This document shows positions 47,517 to 56,189 of a stretch of 64,000 bases of DNA, piece after piece. Position numbers and translations under genes: made by a program. This DNA is from Gracilibacillus massiliensis. GTDB taxonomy: Bacteria; Bacillota; Bacilli; Bacillales; Amphibacillaceae. Each line of letters starts with the position of its first letter. Position 1 is the first letter of the stretch. Location: contig NZ_CZRP01000013.1 in NCBI RefSeq assembly GCF_001458115.1, positions 558,001 to 622,000 on the forward strand. Reading direction: 5' to 3'. Under the pieces are notes generated by a model that was given only the letters and a program-made list of their open reading frames with translations, searched no databases and had not been told where the DNA came from.

Positions 47517-48552
47517 ATTGATCTACATTCTCCTTGGTAAAATCAATCGGCTCTCCCATTATTACTATGTCTTCGTTTACGCTTATTTTACCAACACTCG
47601 AAATCTGTTGATTATCAATCGGTTCAATCCCGTTAGCAAATTGTTTACTTAGAGCTACCGTCAAATAACCTAATTTTTTGGGACTCCATAGTGTAACCAC
47701 TTGAACGATATCTTTCTTTAAGTATTCATTCATTGGATTGGGAGAAGATAGCCCTACAATAGCTACTTCACCTATTTTATTTTCTTCTTTGACAGCTTGT
47801 GCTGCTGCAGGAGGTCCTACAGAAGAATTACCAATAATTCCATCTAAATCTGGGTGATCTGCTAGTAACTGTTTTGCAACAGCATATGCCTGCTGTGGAT
47901 CGTCATTTGTTGGGACAATATCCACTAATTCCATCTCTGGATAAAAATGCAGATGTTGCTGTTCAATCCAATACAACCATTCTTGTAAATTGGCAGCAGA
48001 ATCAGCTCCTGTCATAACCGCAAATTCCCCTTTTTCATCGACATGCCATGCCAATGTATCCATTAAATGTCTTCCTAATGTCTCATCTTGAACCATGTTA
48101 ATGAAGAATGATCTTCCTTCTTTTAATGTATCAGAATCCCAAGTTATCACCTGCACTCCACTGTTTGCAGCTTTTTCCATTACAGGCAGTAATGCTTCAG
48201 GATCGTTGGCGGATACTGCTAGTACATCTAAAGATTCACTTCGTAATAAATTCTCAATAATTACAATTTGCTGCTCGGCATTTGCAACCGTCGGTCCTCG
48301 ATAAATAACCTCTACTTGGAGATCTATTGCTGCTTGTTTTACCCCTTGTTCAACTGCATTAAAATATGGAATATTGACAACCTTTGGAACAACTGCTATT
48401 TTAATTTCTTCATTATGTTGAACGCTGGTTTCCACCACTTCTTCCTCAGCAGAATAAATGACATGGAAAGGTTCTTTACTCGTACCTTTAGTGGAGCAAG
48501 CGCTTACAAACACAAACACCACAATTATGAGTGTCTTATAACTTATTCGCAT
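47506..48552 (-). CDS. Sensor-type sugar-binding lipoprotein (LsrB/RhaS-like)
   Basis: A 348-residue type-I binding protein. A short signal ends in lipobox VFVSACS. The mature domain has IKIAVVPKVVNIPYFNAVEQGV, DVLAVSANDPEALLPVMEKA, VVTLWSPKKLGYLTVAL and the ending MGEPIDFTKENVDQYDF. The last closely parallels the transporter binding protein at 36533-37621. No permease or ATPase is beside it; instead it overlaps a kinase gene, so a sensing rather than transport role is inferred. The GTG at 48561 is part of the GGAGGTG site; ATG 48552 is the sensible start. Confidence 0.88.
   Translation of the reverse strand: MRISYKTLIIVVFVFVSACSTKGTSKEPFHVIYSAEEEVVETSVQHNEEIKIAVVPKVVNIPYFNAVEQGVKQAAIDLQVEVIYRGPTVANAEQQIVIIENLLRSESLDVLAVSANDPEALLPVMEKAANSGVQVITWDSDTLKEGRSFFINMVQDETLGRHLMDTLAWHVDEKGEFAVMTGADSAANLQEWLYWIEQQHLHFYPEMELVDIVPTNDDPQQAYAVAKQLLADHPDLDGIIGNSSVGPPAAAQAVKEENKIGEVAIVGLSSPNPMNEYLKKDIVQVVTLWSPKKLGYLTVALSKQFANGIEPIDNQQISSVGKISVNEDIVIMGEPIDFTKENVDQYDF
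48495..48508 (-). promoter_or_regulatory. Possible intragenic cre site in the sensor lipoprotein gene
   Basis: The minus strand reads TGTAAGCGCTTGCT, a strong cre core (TGTAAGCG). It lies about 45 bp inside the gene, over the lipobox codons. Because these codons are constrained, chance cannot be ruled out. Confidence 0.3.
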
Positions 48553-48561
48553 ATATTTCAC

Positions 48562-49008
48562 CTCCAGTTAGTATTGCTAAAAGATTTTACTCCCTCTATA
48601 TTTTATTTATCTTTTATTCCTAACTACATAATTATATTAATGGCTCAATGTTCTTATTGTTTGGTAATACTCTAGGTCCATATCTTTATTATACCAAACA
48701 TACTGTATTTATGAGGATTTTCTATTTTTTCTTTATTAATTATTTATCGTATTATTGAAAGAGCATAAGTCAATCCATTTTTAAAGTTATTTACCTTCAA
48801 TAAAAAACAGCCCCTCCATTTAATTAGAAGAGACTGTTTCAATAGATGTGAGACTATTATATAATAACCCTAACAAACAAATGGACATTCAGATTTAAAC
48901 GTTTCTTTGGGAATTTTTTGAATAAAGGAAAAGAACAAATCAATAAACCTAAGGCAACAACATTGTAAACATAGATATTGTTACCCTAGGCACAGCATGG
49001 TTATAATT
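48562..49008. other. 447-bp non-coding interval
   Basis: Contains the leader of the three-component operon, with a minus-strand TATAAT within TTGGTATAATAAAG near 48690 and no clear -35. It also contains the terminator at 48803-48840 and about 165 bp next to tasA in which I see no gene. No RNA gene was recognised. Confidence 0.6.
48803..48840 (-). terminator. Terminator downstream of the TasA-like operon
   Basis: On the minus strand AACAGTCTCTTC pairs with GGAGGGGCTGTT (12 pairs including G-U), followed by TTTTTATTG. It is about 170 bp past the TasA-like stop codon. Confidence 0.65.
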
Positions 49009-49596
49009 CTATCTTTGTTCACCAGCAGTTTGTTGAGCATTAAATGTCCATTCAAGCTCTAAAGTATCACCTTGGAACTCATTTTGATCTTCGCCGTTGT
49101 CAACAAAGATAAATTTAACGGACAAGTCATCAATTGTTCCTGCTTCAAGTCCGTCTTCACCCAGTATTGGTCCCAGGATAGATGTTCCAACAGCTTCAGG
49201 AGTCATTGATTTCAAATCTGCTAATGTTGTTTGATATACAACTTCATCCAATTTATCTAGATTCATTAAAAACTCCACTTGAATGTGTTCACCAAAATCT
49301 TCGCTATTGTCATTTTGTACATCGGTTACTTCATAATCCGTTTCCAAAAGAACTTTGGCGATATCTAATGTACCGCTGTTTTGCAATTCAAACGTACGAA
49401 TCATTTGATCACCTGGCTTGAGATTATCGACATTAATGATTTCTGTTGGCTCAGCAGTTAAATCCAAAGTACCAGCTGCAAATGAACTGTTTGTTATTTC
49501 ACTATCACTAAAATATGCGAATGTACCTCCACCAATTAATGAAAGCCCTAATGCAGCAGTTACAACACTTATTCCTAATTTCTTTTTAATATCCAT
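49009..49596 (-). CDS. tasA: TasA/CalY (camelysin)-family secreted protein
   Basis: A 195-residue exported protein. It has a family-typical signal peptide (KKKLGISVVTAALGLSLIGGGTFAYFSDSE) with the GTFAYFSD processing region used by SipW. The mature beta-sandwich includes SSFAAGTLDLTAEPTEIINVDNLKPGD and FELQNSGTLDIAKVLLE. TasA forms the amyloid-like biofilm fibres of Bacillus, and CalY/camelysin relatives share the fold. It lies 36 nt after the sipW-like gene, the tapA-sipW-tasA order. The protein is shorter than B. subtilis TasA (about 261 residues). Confidence 0.88.
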   Translation of the reverse strand: MDIKKKLGISVVTAALGLSLIGGGTFAYFSDSEITNSSFAAGTLDLTAEPTEIINVDNLKPGDQMIRTFELQNSGTLDIAKVLLETDYEVTDVQNDNSEDFGEHIQVEFLMNLDKLDEVVYQTTLADLKSMTPEAVGTSILGPILGEDGLEAGTIDDLSVKFIFVDNGEDQNEFQGDTLELEWTFNAQQTAGEQR

Positions 49597-49631
49597 TTTT
49601 TCTTCCTCCTAATTTATCTTCTAATATTAGT

Positions 49632-50243
49632 TTATTTTTGTTCATTATTAAAATTTTTAAATTCTGTTTGTGACGATACCACATAATTTTGCTCTTTTTT
49701 TGCTTTTTCTTGTTGTTCAAAATGTCGTAGCACATGTCTTATATTGAGAGCTGAATAGATGAGTAAGGAAACACCGGGTATAATTAATAATACAACACCT
49801 TGCTTTGTGTGAGTGAAGTTCGTTATATACCCAATGAACGGTAAATTGTATCCTGTATATTGCCCTACTATATTTTGTGAAAGTACCGGTTCTATATCTG
49901 GCCCATCATTATTATCGCCTTTTGTCAAATACTGTTTTCCATCTCCTGACACTTCAAAAATTCTATGAGTGATTAGGATGTTATCCTTTGACCAAAAAGT
50001 AATAATATTACCTTCATCAAACCTTCTCATATCACCACCTGTTTTGATTGCAATAATCGATCCAGTTTGAATCTCAGGTTCCATTGATCCAGATAACACT
50101 GTTTTCAATTGATATCCAAATATTGTTGGTTCCCCACCTGAAATCCGAACAGATATCACAGCGATTACAGTGAAGATTAACACGATAAACATTATACCTG
50201 TGATAGTTTTATTTATTACACCAAATAATATTTTCCAATTCAT
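49632..50243 (-). CDS. sipW: SipW-type signal peptidase I
   Basis: A 203-residue membrane protease of the endoplasmic-reticulum/archaeal type. N-terminal and C-terminal membrane segments flank the catalytic part. The nucleophilic Ser is in VLSGSMEPEIQTG, and His in ILITHRIFEV takes the place of the Lys used by ordinary bacterial enzymes. YLTKGDNNDGPD is the conserved Asp-rich box. It should process the TasA-like protein and perhaps the small upstream protein. GTG at 50255 belongs to the GGAGTG site; ATG 50243 is preferred. Confidence 0.92.
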   Translation of the reverse strand: MNWKILFGVINKTITGIMFIVLIFTVIAVISVRISGGEPTIFGYQLKTVLSGSMEPEIQTGSIIAIKTGGDMRRFDEGNIITFWSKDNILITHRIFEVSGDGKQYLTKGDNNDGPDIEPVLSQNIVGQYTGYNLPFIGYITNFTHTKQGVVLLIIPGVSLLIYSALNIRHVLRHFEQQEKAKKEQNYVVSSQTEFKNFNNEQK

Positions 50244-50363
50244 GGATAATAACACTCCGATACTTTACAAGTTATATAGAAAGATAAATATTTTTTAGCA
50301 TTCCTATAAGTCTAATACCAAATTATTTATTCCTTATACGCCTTACTTTCTGCTAGCATCTCA

Positions 50364-50591
50364 CTATTTTGAATTTTTGATTTCATCATTTCCCTTTGTG
50401 TCTACTAATTGATCAACAAATGTTATATTAATACCAACTGTTTGGCTATTATTATAATACGCTATAGTTGGAGACGATAATTGACATACCAACAGAAATA
50501 TCAAATATAACATCGCAAGTAATTGGATAAAAAAGGCAGTCCAACCTCTATTAGTGATGTGGTTTATTTGGCTAAAACGAATTACCCCCAA
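50364..50591 (-). CDS. Small TapA-like exported protein
   Basis: A 75-79-residue protein with one hydrophobic segment (FFIQLLAMLYLIFLLVCQLSS) followed by TIAYYNNSQTVGINITF, which resembles the AYF(S/N)D signal region of TasA and TapA precursors. It is the first gene of the tapA-sipW-tasA-like set. B. subtilis TapA is about 253 residues, but its N-terminal part is reported to be enough for fibre assembly, so a minimal version is plausible. GTG 50603 lies inside GGAGGTG; a TTG at 50591 is better spaced. Similarity is weak, so identity rests mainly on gene order. Confidence 0.6.
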   Translation of the reverse strand: MGVIRFSQINHITNRGWTAFFIQLLAMLYLIFLLVCQLSSPTIAYYNNSQTVGINITFVDQLVDTKGNDEIKNSK

Positions 50592-50608
50592 TAAATCCAA
50601 CACCTCCG

Positions 50609-50655
50609 TTTTTATAACCCTTCTGCGATAGATTTCAACCTACCACAGAAGGTTC
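50609..50655 (-). terminator. Terminator after the secreted GH78 gene
   Basis: AACCCTTCTG (50616-50625) pairs with CAGAAGGTT (50645-50653) with one bulge, and the minus strand continues ATAAAAA. It lies between the GH78 stop and the TapA-like gene. Confidence 0.6.
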
Positions 50656-50658
50656 AGT

Positions 50659-53600
50659 TTATTGCTGGTTGTTAACTAAATATTCTGCACCAGTTTTGAG
50701 ATCATTATAAGGGACATCAGAAATGGACCCTTGTTGCTTCACATAATCAAGCAATGCTAGAAAGTTGTTTAAGTGTTTGATCAATTTTTCTGTTTCACCG
50801 CTTTCCTCATACAATTTAACAGAAGTTAACTGAGTATCCATAGTGCGTGCGAACTGCTCGTCAGATATATAACCTGATTGCGTGTACTGACTAACGAGTG
50901 CATGTAATTCATCAATATTTTCCACTGTTCCTGGCTCATTACTTAGATTCGTAGTAAAATTGTAGCTTCCAGAAGAAAGTTCATAAATAGCTTTTCCATT
51001 CTTATACTCTACAAATTTTACTCCTTCCACTTCACTAACTGGTTGTCCGCTTTCTTTAACACTAGTTATATCCCCAACAGGAAGATGAAGAGTTGCTGTT
51101 GTATTGGCAGGAACTGCTGTATTATACATTAATGTTTCTCCTTCTACTTCCCAGCCACTTTCAATCATACCGTATAATGAATCAAAAGAGCCATCAGCAT
51201 GAGTGATTTGGTTATTTCCATCGATGGAGGGTTGCAAAATTATGTGCTTGAAGCCAGGATTAGCTGGATCATTTGCAATACCTAACATATTACTGTACAT
51301 CCATTCACCAATCGCACCATAAGAGAAATGGTTGAAAGAGTTCATACTAGCTGGTCCAAAACCATCCTCTTTAGAGTACGAATTCCAGCGTTCCCAAATG
51401 GTTGTAGCACCATTTTTAACGGAATACAACCAAGACGGCATTTCATCTTGTAAAAGAAGTGTATACGCTAAATCTGAATTACCATGATCACTTAAGACAG
51501 GAGCTAACACATTAACTCCAAGGAAACCTACAGCTAGTGTATTCTCCGCATAGTCCACCCTAGAACTTGTAGGATTAGCTTCCTTATATTCATCACTATT
51601 ACGAATATTTGCAGTGAGCAAATCAATCATTTGTTGTTTCTGATCTTCACTTTCATACATCTCTAACTTCAAAGCCCATAGTAATGAGGTTTGAGCATTA
51701 TCTTCTCCACCTGTTCCCTCTCTACTTCCGGATAATAATGTTAGACTTCCACTATCGCCATCAATCTTTATATAGTTTTCAATGAAAGCGCTCTTAATAT
51801 TATCGAACAAGTTTTGGTATTTCTCCGCATCATCGGAATAACCAAGGGCCTCTGCCATCTGCGCCATTAGCTTTGCATCATAAGCATAAAAGGCATCACT
51901 AATTAAATTATGATTTGCCCCTCCCATTTGATTAACGTCTTCTCTTTGGAATGACAACCAATCACCATAAAAACTTCCCGGACCACGATAAGTGTCCCCC
52001 GTCATTTCGAAAATTAAATCCATATACTTTTCCATACTTGGATATGACTTTTCTATTACTCTGGTATCTCCACTCATTTGCCAATGAGTCCATGGAACAA
52101 TAACCCCAGCATCTGACCATCCAGAGTCTGGACTAGTATTTCTACTATACCGAGTACGTGGAACAGTAACTGGAATAGATCCATTGTCATATTGATTTTC
52201 AACAATATTATCCGCGAAATTTTCTATGAAATTGTAAGAATCCATGTTGTAGAAACCGGTTTTAGCAAATAATTGTACATCTCCTAGCCAACCTGCACGT
52301 TCATTTCTTTGAGGACAGTCAGTAGGGATCCATAAATAGTTACCACGTTGGCCCCATTGAATGTTGCTAATTAGCTGATTCACATCCTCATCAGATGTTT
52401 CAATTGTGCCTGTAACATCTACAGCAGACGTCGCTACTTTACCAGTCAGATTTTGAATTTCTACGGAATCGTCTGGGGTAACTACGCTAACCTCCACATA
52501 TCTAAAACCAAAGAATGAAAGGGAAGTTTGATAGGTTTCTCCTTCCTCTGTGCCTTTAAGTGTATAGTATGCTGTTGCATCTGCACCCCTAAGGTTTTCT
52601 AAATACACGGAACCTTCTGGACCGTCAGCACCTTGACTATCATCATTAAGCATTTCAGAGAAACGAATTCTAATTTGAGTGCCCTCTTCTCCCTTTACAT
52701 TGATACGAGGAACTCCAACCATGTTTTGACCAAGATCATATATTACCGTATCTCCTTGGGAAATAATTGCTTCATATTCGTTTGCAACTGAAGGATCAGT
52801 TACTGTTCTAGAAGGATCAACCTCAATTTCTCCTTCTCCGTTACTACTTGATTCTTCATTAGTTATGGAATCATAAGTCGTGACTGAAATTGGTGTTTGA
52901 TCTAACTCATCTACAATTTGTGCTGTTTTCCCATTATATGATGTAACTGTTGCGTCAGGATAAGTTTGAGTATAATCATGCTCTTTTACGTCGTTCCAAT
53001 TAGAGTCATCAAATCCATTTTTATTCCAGTCAGGTATTTCTTTTGTTGCATCATAAGTCTCACCATCATAGATATCATTTTCAGTGTAAGGACTATTATT
53101 GGTAGCTTTCCAGCCTGAAGTAGTATCGGTGACTACTGTTTCAGAAGAACCATCCTCGTAAGTAATTAGCATTTTTGCTAGTAAGCCAAGGTCGTTCCCT
53201 GATCGACTATAATATTCTGCACCGCTAGATATATCACCGTTGTACCATCCATTGCCTAGAACAGCAGCAAGAGTGACATTTTCGTCGCCTTGAACATAAC
53301 TTGTAACATCATATGACATGTAATTGATATTTTTATGATAAGCTGTCCAACCTGGTGCTAGTAACTCGTAACTAGTACTACCATCTTCGTTAACAATGCC
53401 CACTCTTTCTCCGTTAATATAAGCATCAAAAACTCCTAATGAAGAAATATACAATCGAGCGCTTTCCACGTCACCATTTAGTGAGGTTTCTTTTCGTAAC
53501 ATAGGTGCACCCATTTCCTCTGAGCTATCTATAGAGATCCATTTAGCACCGTCCCATCCTGTAACTCCATCTGTGCTTAAAATACCAGTTTCAAAATAAT

Positions 53601-54051
53601 TTGCTTCTGGAGTTTCAATTAAATTCTCATTTTTATCCCATACCATAACTGTCCAATAGTAGCGTGTTGTAGGATTAAAGGAATCTCCTCCATATTCAAC
53701 TGCCAATGATTCATCGGAATCAACTTTTCCGCTATTCCATACATCCGCTTCATTTGGTGTAAGCTTTTCAGGACTACTTGCAACAAGTAATTGATAAGCT
53801 GTTTGCTTTTGACCACGCATGTTTGATGCCATCTCCCAGCTGAAGCGAGGTTTTTCAGAATCGACTCCAATTGGATTAGTTCTATATTCTACTCTCAAAT
53901 CTGTAATTTCTGTATTTGTTTCAGCAGTTGTACTTGCATCTTTTGATGGGGCAGCATAGACTGCTGAACTAATGACATTCAGAATTAACAAAGCCACAAT
54001 CATAGAAATCATAAAAAAATGATTTCTAATTCTAACTTGACCTTCTTCCAT
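50659..54051 (-). CDS. Secreted alpha-L-rhamnosidase (GH78) with C-terminal FIMAH-like domain
   Basis: An exported enzyme of 1130 residues. A signal peptide ends about SAVYAAPSKDA. The GH78 N-terminal domain has LRVEYRTNPIGVDSEKPRFSWEM, the rhamnosidase N-domain has ARLYISSLGVFDAYINGERVG, and the catalytic barrel has PTDCPQRNERAGWLGDVQ (Glu584) and ATTIWERWNS (Glu887). About 75 C-terminal residues (IDELHALVSQYTQSGYISDEQFARTM onward) resemble the FIMAH helical domain found on bacterial extracellular glycosidases. No LPxTG is seen, so it is released or held by other means. The frame opens at 54087, but GAGGTG fits ATG 54051. It likely removes rhamnose outside the cell. Confidence 0.9.
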   Translation of the reverse strand: MEEGQVRIRNHFFMISMIVALLILNVISSAVYAAPSKDASTTAETNTEITDLRVEYRTNPIGVDSEKPRFSWEMASNMRGQKQTAYQLLVASSPEKLTPNEADVWNSGKVDSDESLAVEYGGDSFNPTTRYYWTVMVWDKNENLIETPEANYFETGILSTDGVTGWDGAKWISIDSSEEMGAPMLRKETSLNGDVESARLYISSLGVFDAYINGERVGIVNEDGSTSYELLAPGWTAYHKNINYMSYDVTSYVQGDENVTLAAVLGNGWYNGDISSGAEYYSRSGNDLGLLAKMLITYEDGSSETVVTDTTSGWKATNNSPYTENDIYDGETYDATKEIPDWNKNGFDDSNWNDVKEHDYTQTYPDATVTSYNGKTAQIVDELDQTPISVTTYDSITNEESSSNGEGEIEVDPSRTVTDPSVANEYEAIISQGDTVIYDLGQNMVGVPRINVKGEEGTQIRIRFSEMLNDDSQGADGPEGSVYLENLRGADATAYYTLKGTEEGETYQTSLSFFGFRYVEVSVVTPDDSVEIQNLTGKVATSAVDVTGTIETSDEDVNQLISNIQWGQRGNYLWIPTDCPQRNERAGWLGDVQLFAKTGFYNMDSYNFIENFADNIVENQYDNGSIPVTVPRTRYSRNTSPDSGWSDAGVIVPWTHWQMSGDTRVIEKSYPSMEKYMDLIFEMTGDTYRGPGSFYGDWLSFQREDVNQMGGANHNLISDAFYAYDAKLMAQMAEALGYSDDAEKYQNLFDNIKSAFIENYIKIDGDSGSLTLLSGSREGTGGEDNAQTSLLWALKLEMYESEDQKQQMIDLLTANIRNSDEYKEANPTSSRVDYAENTLAVGFLGVNVLAPVLSDHGNSDLAYTLLLQDEMPSWLYSVKNGATTIWERWNSYSKEDGFGPASMNSFNHFSYGAIGEWMYSNMLGIANDPANPGFKHIILQPSIDGNNQITHADGSFDSLYGMIESGWEVEGETLMYNTAVPANTTATLHLPVGDITSVKESGQPVSEVEGVKFVEYKNGKAIYELSSGSYNFTTNLSNEPGTVENIDELHALVSQYTQSGYISDEQFARTMDTQLTSVKLYEESGETEKLIKHLNNFLALLDYVKQQGSISDVPYNDLKTGAEYLVNNQQ

Positions 54052-54087
54052 AATATCCACCTCATTAGCTTTTAATAGACTTTCCAT

Positions 54088-54494
54088 TCTTCAACATAGC
54101 TTTCTAACTATGGTAACCTTCTAAACAGCTTTTTAAATTATTTTCGGAACTTAAAATATGCTACTTCATTTTTGCATCGCTTTTTTCTTAGATGGAAGAA
54201 AATAATTACCCTGGCAAAAATACATTTGCGTATTGATCTTTATTAAGAACGATGGTACACACTCCTTTCACAGAATTTAACTAGTTTGGAACTAACTAAT
54301 TCTTGCTTCTACTAGACGATTTTCGAAACCTATCACCTCCTTCACTTCGAAATTCTGATAATAGATTTGAATTATCTAATATACTGACAGAGTTTTTAAC
54401 ATATTGATAGGACTTAATATTCTGTTTAGGGTGACAAATTTTAGATTTTTAAAAATAGAGAAGGAGATTTCTAGAAGAGAAAGTTAATGTTTGA
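54088..54494. other. 407-bp leader/non-coding interval upstream of the secreted GH78
   Basis: On the minus strand it holds two good ribosome-binding sites not followed by long genes. AAGGAGGTGATAGG lies near 54340, and AAAGGAG lies near 54265, before a GTG (54262) that opens an 18-codon frame. Either could be a leader peptide or a decayed gene. No tRNA or clear riboswitch is seen. Confidence 0.4.
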
Positions 54495-54695
54495 TTGAAT
54501 CAAGAAGGTTTTTTAAAAAAACCTAACAAAAATGAGGTCATGCAGATTTCAGAGAGAATTGCGGAAAAGGAGGTTAATGTATCGATTGAGGAATTAATGG
54601 AAAGTGTAACACTGCCAAACGCTAAATCTTTTACACCGGGAGTATTTAGTAATATAATCTGGCCGAAGAAAAAGACGCAATCATTTTTACTATGA
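54488..54695 (+). pseudogene. Broken N-terminal fragment of an unidentified protein
   Basis: A 66-codon frame (from TTG 54495) reads MNQEGFLKKPNKNEVMQISERIAEKE, then ISIEELMESVTLPNAKSFTPGVFSN-like sequence. ATG 54488 lies just upstream but one base out of frame, suggesting a frameshift (MF[D]LNQEGFLKK). The ending is cut by the hairpin of a convergent terminator. The wording of the TLPNAKSFTPGVF segment reminds me of the N-terminus of plasmid/phage primase-like proteins, but this is memory only and weak. It may be a mobile-element remnant. Confidence 0.35.
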
Positions 54696-54702
54696 TTGCG
54701 CC
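54667..54702 (-). terminator. Terminator after the aldo/keto reductase gene
   Basis: CGCAATCAT (54676-54684) pairs with ATGATTGCG (54692-54700), and the minus strand continues TCTTTTTC. It ends the MerR-controlled operon about 100 bp past the stop. Confidence 0.75.
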
Positions 54703-54803
54703 CCATTGTTTTAACTTTTAAACAAAAAGTATTCTTTGAATAGATAATTATATTTATTAATTTTATTTTGATTTTTTTTCATAAAGAATATTTCACTAAC
54801 TTA

Positions 54804-55670
54804 CTATTTCAGCTTTCCACCAAAAACAGGCATTACACTTGCCTCACCATAATTTTTAATGGTTTCCACGTTTTTCAGTATTTCCATATCCTCTTCAGAA
54901 ATAACGAAATCCACTTCTGCATTATTTTTCATATGTTCCGGATTTGCAGTTTTAGGCAGCGGAAGAAGACCAAGCTGTAAATCATAACGAATACTTAATT
55001 GAGGTACAGAAACACCGTATTTTTCTGCGATATCTACAACTTTTTGATTTTTTAACAATTCTCCGTGGGCAATCGGTGAATAAGCTTCCACAAGAATGCC
55101 TTGGTCTTGCGTATATTCAATCAAGTCTTTCGGTGTATTACTTATATGAGCCAAAATCTGATTCACCATCGGATTGACTTTACAAGCACTAAGAATGTTA
55201 TCCAGGTCCTCTTTTTGAAAGTTAGATACACCTATTGCGCGAAGTTTTCCTGCTTCGTATGCTTCCTCCAGAGCTCTCCATGCTTCACGGTTTCCTTCGA
55301 CGAAACGATCTTCTTCACCGAATTCCATCCAGGGTTGTGGACTGTGAATAATCATCATATCAATATAATCAAGTCCCATCGCCACTAGTGATTGATCAAT
55401 AGCTGAAACGGCTTCTTCATATGACTTTACTTCTGCAGCAAGTTTTGTAGTAATAAATAACTCCTCTCTGTTCACACCACAAGCTCTAATTCCTTCTCCA
55501 ACACCACTTTCATTAGCATATGCCTGTGCGGTATCTATATGACGATATCCAATTTTCACAGCATCTACTACTGCCTGAGCGACATCTGCATTTTCTATCA
55601 TCCATGTTCCAAGACCTAATTTTGGAATCTCAATTCCATTTGATAGATTATAATTTTCTTTTAAAATCAT
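54804..55670 (-). CDS. Aldo/keto reductase
   Basis: A 288-residue NAD(P)H-dependent reductase with the family tetrad. Asp and Tyr are in GYRHIDTAQAYANE, Lys in FITTKLAAEV and His in MMIIHSPQPW. The cofactor end carries IRYDLQLGLLPLPKTANPEHM. Start ATG 55670 follows AAAAGGAG; an upstream ATG is not supported. It is the third gene of an operon with a carboxymuconolactone-decarboxylase-like protein and a cupin under a MerR promoter, so reduction of a reactive aldehyde or ketone is the likely role. Confidence 0.9.
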   Translation of the reverse strand: MILKENYNLSNGIEIPKLGLGTWMIENADVAQAVVDAVKIGYRHIDTAQAYANESGVGEGIRACGVNREELFITTKLAAEVKSYEEAVSAIDQSLVAMGLDYIDMMIIHSPQPWMEFGEEDRFVEGNREAWRALEEAYEAGKLRAIGVSNFQKEDLDNILSACKVNPMVNQILAHISNTPKDLIEYTQDQGILVEAYSPIAHGELLKNQKVVDIAEKYGVSVPQLSIRYDLQLGLLPLPKTANPEHMKNNAEVDFVISEEDMEILKNVETIKNYGEASVMPVFGGKLK

Positions 55671-55686
55671 ATATAAAATCTCCTTT

Positions 55687-56094
55687 TTATAATTTGTTAT
55701 AGGTTTCATCATCGACAGGTTCTAACCACTCCGGTGTACCTGCAGTGATTGCAATGTGTTCAAACCAGCTGTCTTTTGTAGCACCATGCCAGTGTTTTAC
55801 ACCATCATGGGTTACAATAACATCACCAGCTTTTAGGAATTGAGCAGACTTTCCTTCTTCCTGGTACCAGCCTTCACCACCAGTTACTAGTAAAATTTGA
55901 TAGCCACCATGATGTATATGCCAGTTATTTCTGCATCCTGGTTCAAAGGTTACATTCCCAACACCAACATTCACATGTGGATCGGAAACCAGACTTTTAA
56001 GATAACTTTGTCTCACAAAATATTGTGCATATGCTTCATTTTTTTCACCCACTGGAAAAATAACGCCATTTTTTACTTCTTCATGTTTTGCCAT
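55687..56094 (-). CDS. Cupin-domain protein
   Basis: A 135-residue single cupin. Metal-binding His residues are in RNNWHIHHGGYQILLVTGGEGWYQEEG and VTHDGVKHWHGAT. It ends GTPEWLEPVDDETYNKL. Such small cupins often occur with CMD-like proteins and aldo/keto reductases; the reaction is not established. It is 16 nt upstream of the reductase. A second, related cupin is encoded at 58204-58620 (both share NVTFEP.[CA]RNNWH and the C-terminal EWLEPV), so one probably arose by duplication. Confidence 0.88.
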   Translation of the reverse strand: MAKHEEVKNGVIFPVGEKNEAYAQYFVRQSYLKSLVSDPHVNVGVGNVTFEPGCRNNWHIHHGGYQILLVTGGEGWYQEEGKSAQFLKAGDVIVTHDGVKHWHGATKDSWFEHIAITAGTPEWLEPVDDETYNKL

Positions 56095-56189
56095 TCTAAC
56101 TCCTCCAATAAAATTTTTTCTGTTTACCTAGTCATACTGGCGGATTACAATCAATTTATTGATCGCTATATCAAACACAACAACACTTC

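Noticed and set aside
48955..49000. Hairpin GGTAACAATAT...ATGTTGTTGCC as the TasA-operon terminator
   Set aside because: The stem is interrupted and no T-run follows on the minus strand; the hairpin at 48803-48840 is better.
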